Shown: positions 6,704-9,299 of the stretch, piece by piece
Position numbering within the stretch: the first letter of the stretch is position 1
Layout: every line of letters begins with the position of its first letter
Assembly (NCBI GenBank): GCA_002317575.1
Contig: DCIH01000071.1
Location: 4,987 to 14,285, forward strand
DNA: 9,299 nt
Source of the DNA: Verrucomicrobia bacterium UBA1731
GTDB lineage: Bacteria > Verrucomicrobiota > Kiritimatiellia > RFP12 > UBA1067
Direction of reading: 5' to 3'
Position numbers and translations under genes: made by a program
The notes under the pieces: generated by a model
The model's database searches: none
Seen by the model: the letters and a program-made list of their open reading frames with translations, nothing else
Told to the model about the DNA's origin: nothing

Positions 6704-8098
6704 TCACGCGGGCGTGGTGACGAAATCGGTGCAGATGGCCGCGCCCTTCTTGCCGAAGCATTCGAGCGGACGCACCTCGAAGCGGAAGCGCGCGTTCTTC
6801 GGGAAGTCGTCGAGACCGAAGGTGCAGCTGCCGGGACGGCCCGTCTTCGACTGCGGCAGATGGAAGTCGGGTGCGATCACGCGGCGCTGCGCCTGGACGA
6901 GTTCCACGTCCTCTTCGCACATGATCGCGGTAACCTCGTACTCGAAGACGCGGCACTTCTCGCGCGTCTCGGCGGCGGGGAACGTCACGTCGAGCGTCTT
7001 CTTCTCGGCGTCGATCTTCACCTCGGGCTTCGCGCCGGCGGCGAATTCGGGCGCGACGCGCTTCGCGGCGCGGGACGCGTAGTCGAACGCCTTCTTGTTC
7101 ATGGGCACCACCCAGTCGTCGCCCAGCGATTCGCCGTACGTGAATTCGCGGCGGCGGAACACGAGCGCGTCGTCGTACACCGTCATGAAGAGCCCCTGGC
7201 GGCCCTCGCCCGTGCCGAGCGTGTTCATCCGCAGCGGACGGCGGTCCTTGCGCGAACCCATGAGCTGGTTTTCGCGGTAGTTATAGTCGCAGGAGGAGTA
7301 CGACAAGGAGCTCGTGCCGATCGAGGTGAACGCGCCCTGCCAGATGTCGCGCTCGTCCGTGAAGGAATAGTGCGAATGGCCCGAAAACGCCACAGCGTTC
7401 GGATACTTGGAAAGCGCCTTGGTGGTTTCGCCGTTGTCGCGCCCCCACGCCCAGTCGTTGAAGCATGTGTTCGCGGGATGCGCGTGCTGCGCGTAGAAGA
7501 ACGGCTTCTTCGGATCGAGGTCCGCGGCGTGCGCGGCGAGGAACGCGCCGAGCTCGTCCGTGTTGCCGTTCGTCCAGTGGCTGGAAATGAAGGTGTATCC
7601 CTTCACCTTCTTCAGCGTGAGGCGCTCGTACTTCTCGTGGAAGAGCCGTTCCCACACGGCTTCGCGCTGACGGGAAAGGCACTCCTTCGAAAGCTTCTCA
7701 ACCTCCTCCGCGCTCTTGCTTCCCCAGCCCCATTCGTTCACGCAGTGGTTTCCGTACATGAACACGCGCTCGACATGCCGCCCGTCCGGCGCCTTGTCGC
7801 CGGGGAACACCTCGAACCACGTCTTGGCGACGGCCTCGAGCTCCACGACGCGGCCGGTGTCGGCCATGTCGCCCGCGATCAGCACGGCGTCCGCGCCGTT
7901 GTCGCGGAAGTATTCGAACGCGCGCTTCAGCGTCGCGCACGTGTCGGCCAGCCGGTCGCGGTTGATGTGGATGTCGCTCAGGATGCCGACCTTGAGCCGG
8001 GCCTCGCCGAAGCGGGCGGCGCCCGCGGGCGCGGCGAATGCGTGAAGGCCTCCGAAAGCGGCGGCGCCAACGAGAAACGTTCTGCGATTCAGTTCCAT
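6704..8098 (-). CDS. Tat-exported calcineurin-like metallophosphoesterase
   Basis: A 464-residue protein. The N-terminus MELNRRTFLVGAAAFGG is a twin-arginine signal (Arg5-Arg6) followed by a hydrophobic stretch to about residue 26, so it is exported folded, probably with its metals. The metallophosphoesterase motifs are all present: DIH (Asp42, His44), GDMADTG (Asp77), GNH (Asn117, His118), QHAH (His205) and GHSH (His241, His243). Residues about 355-464 form a beta-rich C-terminal domain, possibly fibronectin-like. It should hydrolyse a phosphomonoester or phosphodiester in the periplasm; the substrate is unknown. The start at 8098 is preferred because it places the Tat motif at the N-terminus. 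An in-frame ATG at 8134 lies within the previous gene and would only add 12 residues. It begins 5 bases after the rlu stop and leads the envelope gene group. Confidence 0.9.
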   Translation of the reverse strand: MELNRRTFLVGAAAFGGLHAFAAPAGAARFGEARLKVGILSDIHINRDRLADTCATLKRAFEYFRDNGADAVLIAGDMADTGRVVELEAVAKTWFEVFPGDKAPDGRHVERVFMYGNHCVNEWGWGSKSAEEVEKLSKECLSRQREAVWERLFHEKYERLTLKKVKGYTFISSHWTNGNTDELGAFLAAHAADLDPKKPFFYAQHAHPANTCFNDWAWGRDNGETTKALSKYPNAVAFSGHSHYSFTDERDIWQGAFTSIGTSSLSYSSCDYNYRENQLMGSRKDRRPLRMNTLGTGEGRQGLFMTVYDDALVFRRREFTYGESLGDDWVVPMNKKAFDYASRAAKRVAPEFAAGAKPEVKIDAEKKTLDVTFPAAETREKCRVFEYEVTAIMCEEDVELVQAQRRVIAPDFHLPQSKTGRPGSCTFGLDDFPKNARFRFEVRPLECFGKKGAAICTDFVTTPA

Positions 8099-8103
8099 GA
8101 TTT

Positions 8104-9039
8104 TCACTTTCCCATTCCAAACAACTTCAGACAAGACCGGAAATCGGCGGGGAGCGGACTGTGCCCCTTGAGCGTGCCGCCCTTCACCATTGGATCGGGC
8201 AGCTCGAGCGACGCCGCGTGCAGCATCTGGCGCGGCACCTGCATGAGGCGCGGATCGCGCACGGACTTGAGGCCGAACGTGCGATCGCCCAGGATCGGGA
8301 AGCGGACGGACGCCAGATGGCGGCGGATCTGGTTCGTGCGGCCCGTCTCGATGCGCACCTTCAAAAACGACGCATCCGGCGAGGTCGTCTCGCGCGTCAC
8401 GTGCGACACGGCGGGCTTGCCGTCCAGCTCCTGGTTAATCGTCTGGTGCGGAAACGGAAACTTGCCGGCGCAGATGGCCGCGTACGTCTTCTTGACGCGA
8501 CGCGTCTTGAACACCTCCACCGCGGCGAGGAACGCCGCGTGCGTCTTGGCCAGGAGCAGGCAGCCCGTGGTATCGCGGTCAAGACGGTGCACCGCCTCCA
8601 AGGTGGGGATCTTGAGCTGCAGGCGCAGAATCATCTCGACGCTCTTCGGATCCGCGCAGCTCACGACGCCGGCCGGCTTGTCGGCGATCACGAAATCGGG
8701 CGTCTCCGCCAGGACGCGCACATGCCGGAGTTCGAGCGACGGCGCGGCGGCGCCCTTTGGCGCGGCGGCGGCGGCGGGCTTGGCGCTGCCCGGCTGGCGC
8801 TTCGCAGCGCTCACCACGGCGCGCGGCACTTCCACCACATCGCCCGTGCGGAGCGCGTGGTGTGCGATCCACGTGCAATTGCGGTTCACCCAGGCGCTTC
8901 GGCCGTCGATGATCGCCTTGGCCGCGCGGCGGGAAAGTCCGCACCGGGCGGCGAGCAGATCCTGCAGCGACTTGCCGGCTTCGGACTTCGCGACGGTGAA
9001 CATCTCGACATTCCCGCGACTGGCTCGAGGCGCCTGCAT
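8104..9039 (-). CDS. RluA-family RNA pseudouridine synthase with S4 domain
   Basis: A 311-residue cytosolic enzyme that isomerises uridine to pseudouridine in rRNA or tRNA. An S4 RNA-binding domain covers about residues 14-72 (SLQDLLAARCGLSRRAAKAI and GDVVEV). An Ala/Lys/Pro-rich linker (about 78-100) leads to the catalytic domain, with ADKPAGVVS (119-127) and the signature HRLDRDTTG (151-159), in which Asp154 is the catalytic aspartate. GRTNQIRRHLA (233-243) and GD (251-252) are further family motifs. It is closest in look to the RluC/RluD group, but the target base cannot be assigned. The ATG at 9039 overlaps the accA stop (TGATG), suggesting coupled translation. A second ATG at 9003, just before the S4 domain, is a possible alternative start. 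Both have weak ribosome sites. Confidence 0.92.
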   Translation of the reverse strand: MQAPRASRGNVEMFTVAKSEAGKSLQDLLAARCGLSRRAAKAIIDGRSAWVNRNCTWIAHHALRTGDVVEVPRAVVSAAKRQPGSAKPAAAAAPKGAAAPSLELRHVRVLAETPDFVIADKPAGVVSCADPKSVEMILRLQLKIPTLEAVHRLDRDTTGCLLLAKTHAAFLAAVEVFKTRRVKKTYAAICAGKFPFPHQTINQELDGKPAVSHVTRETTSPDASFLKVRIETGRTNQIRRHLASVRFPILGDRTFGLKSVRDPRLMQVPRQMLHAASLELPDPMVKGGTLKGHSPLPADFRSCLKLFGMGK

Positions 9040-9299
9040 CAGTTGAACCGCCCCATCGCGCGGAACTTCTCGTAGCGCTGCGCCACGAGTTCGTCCTTGT
9101 TCAATTTCTTCAGTTCCTTGAGCGCGGCCAGAACGGCCTTCTTCACGTTCGCGATCGCCGTCTTCGGCGTCTTCGCGGCGCCCTTCGCGCCTTCGGGGAC
9201 GATTTCGTCCACGACGCCGAGTTTCTTCAGGTCCTTCGCCGTGATCTTCAACGCTTCCGCGGCCTCGGCCGCCTTGGCGCCGTCGCGCCACAGGATGCC
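9039..9299 (-). CDS. accA: Acetyl-CoA carboxylase carboxyltransferase subunit alpha (C-terminal fragment)
   Basis: The last 86 residues of AccA; the 5' part lies beyond the window. AccA and AccD form the carboxyltransferase that moves the carboxyl group from biotin to acetyl-CoA, the first step of fatty-acid synthesis. The visible part begins GILWRDGAKAAEAAEALKIT, characteristic of AccA, then KDLKKLGVVDEIVPE, and ends with RYEKFRAMGRFN, matching the usual R-Y-x-K-F-R-x-M-G C-terminus. The segment after VDEIVPE is Lys/Ala-rich and lacks the usual PLGGAHRD-type sequence, reading GAKGAAKTPKTA instead. Its stop overlaps the pseudouridine synthase start. Identification is firm despite truncation. 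Confidence 0.93.
   Translation of the reverse strand, partial: GILWRDGAKAAEAAEALKITAKDLKKLGVVDEIVPEGAKGAAKTPKTAIANVKKAVLAALKELKKLNKDELVAQRYEKFRAMGRFN

Noticed and set aside
8099..8134. Upstream ATG at 8134 as start of the phosphoesterase
   Set aside because: It lies inside the previous gene and would bury the Tat motif 12 residues in; the ATG at 8098 puts it at the expected place.
8740..8815. GC-rich low-complexity stretch in the pseudouridine synthase gene as a repeat element
   Set aside because: It encodes an Ala/Lys/Pro-rich linker between two recognisable domains and stays in frame, so it is ordinary coding sequence.

Overview
The window is a GC-rich bacterial segment of roughly 65% G+C by eye, in which every gene I can support reads on the minus strand. 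It therefore runs from about 9299 down to 1 in transcription order. The organism is probably a member of the Planctomycetes-Verrucomicrobia-Lentisphaerae (PVC) group, perhaps a Kiritimatiella- or Lentisphaera-like anaerobe. That is an inference from the protein families: a protein related to the hydrazine synthase alpha subunit, a YVTN-type beta-propeller cytochrome, a Tat-exported metallophosphoesterase and a GH95-like hydrolase. No rRNA or other phylogenetic marker is present to confirm it.

Layout in transcription order: (1) the C-terminal end of accA (9299-9039, cut by the window edge), joined through a TGATG stop/start overlap to (2) an RluA-family pseudouridine synthase (9039-8104). Five bases later begins (3) a Tat-exported calcineurin-like phosphoesterase (8098-6704). 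After 25 bases comes (4) a large exported diheme protein of the hydrazine synthase alpha-like family (6678-4009), overlapping by GTGA with (5) a small exported monoheme beta-propeller protein (4012-3029). One base later starts (6) an exported GH95-like glycoside hydrolase (3027-904). A 60-base gap with a good extended -10 promoter precedes (7) a small three-helix PQ-loop/SemiSWEET-like membrane protein (843-556), overlapping by ATGA with (8) methionine aminopeptidase (559-1, C-terminus beyond the window).

Genes 3 to 6 all carry export signals and are packed with 25-base, negative or 1-base spacing, and genes 5 and 6 both use GTG starts behind strong Shine-Dalgarno sequences. They look like one envelope module: a phosphoesterase, two c-type heme/beta-propeller proteins and a sugar hydrolase, set between housekeeping genes. 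What the module does as a whole is not clear from sequence. A role in periplasmic glycan breakdown with an attached redox step is the most natural guess.

There is no gene-free stretch longer than about 60 bases. I saw no tRNA, rRNA, CRISPR array, insertion sequence or convincing terminator. Very long open frames on the plus strand are antisense shadows of the GC-rich genes.
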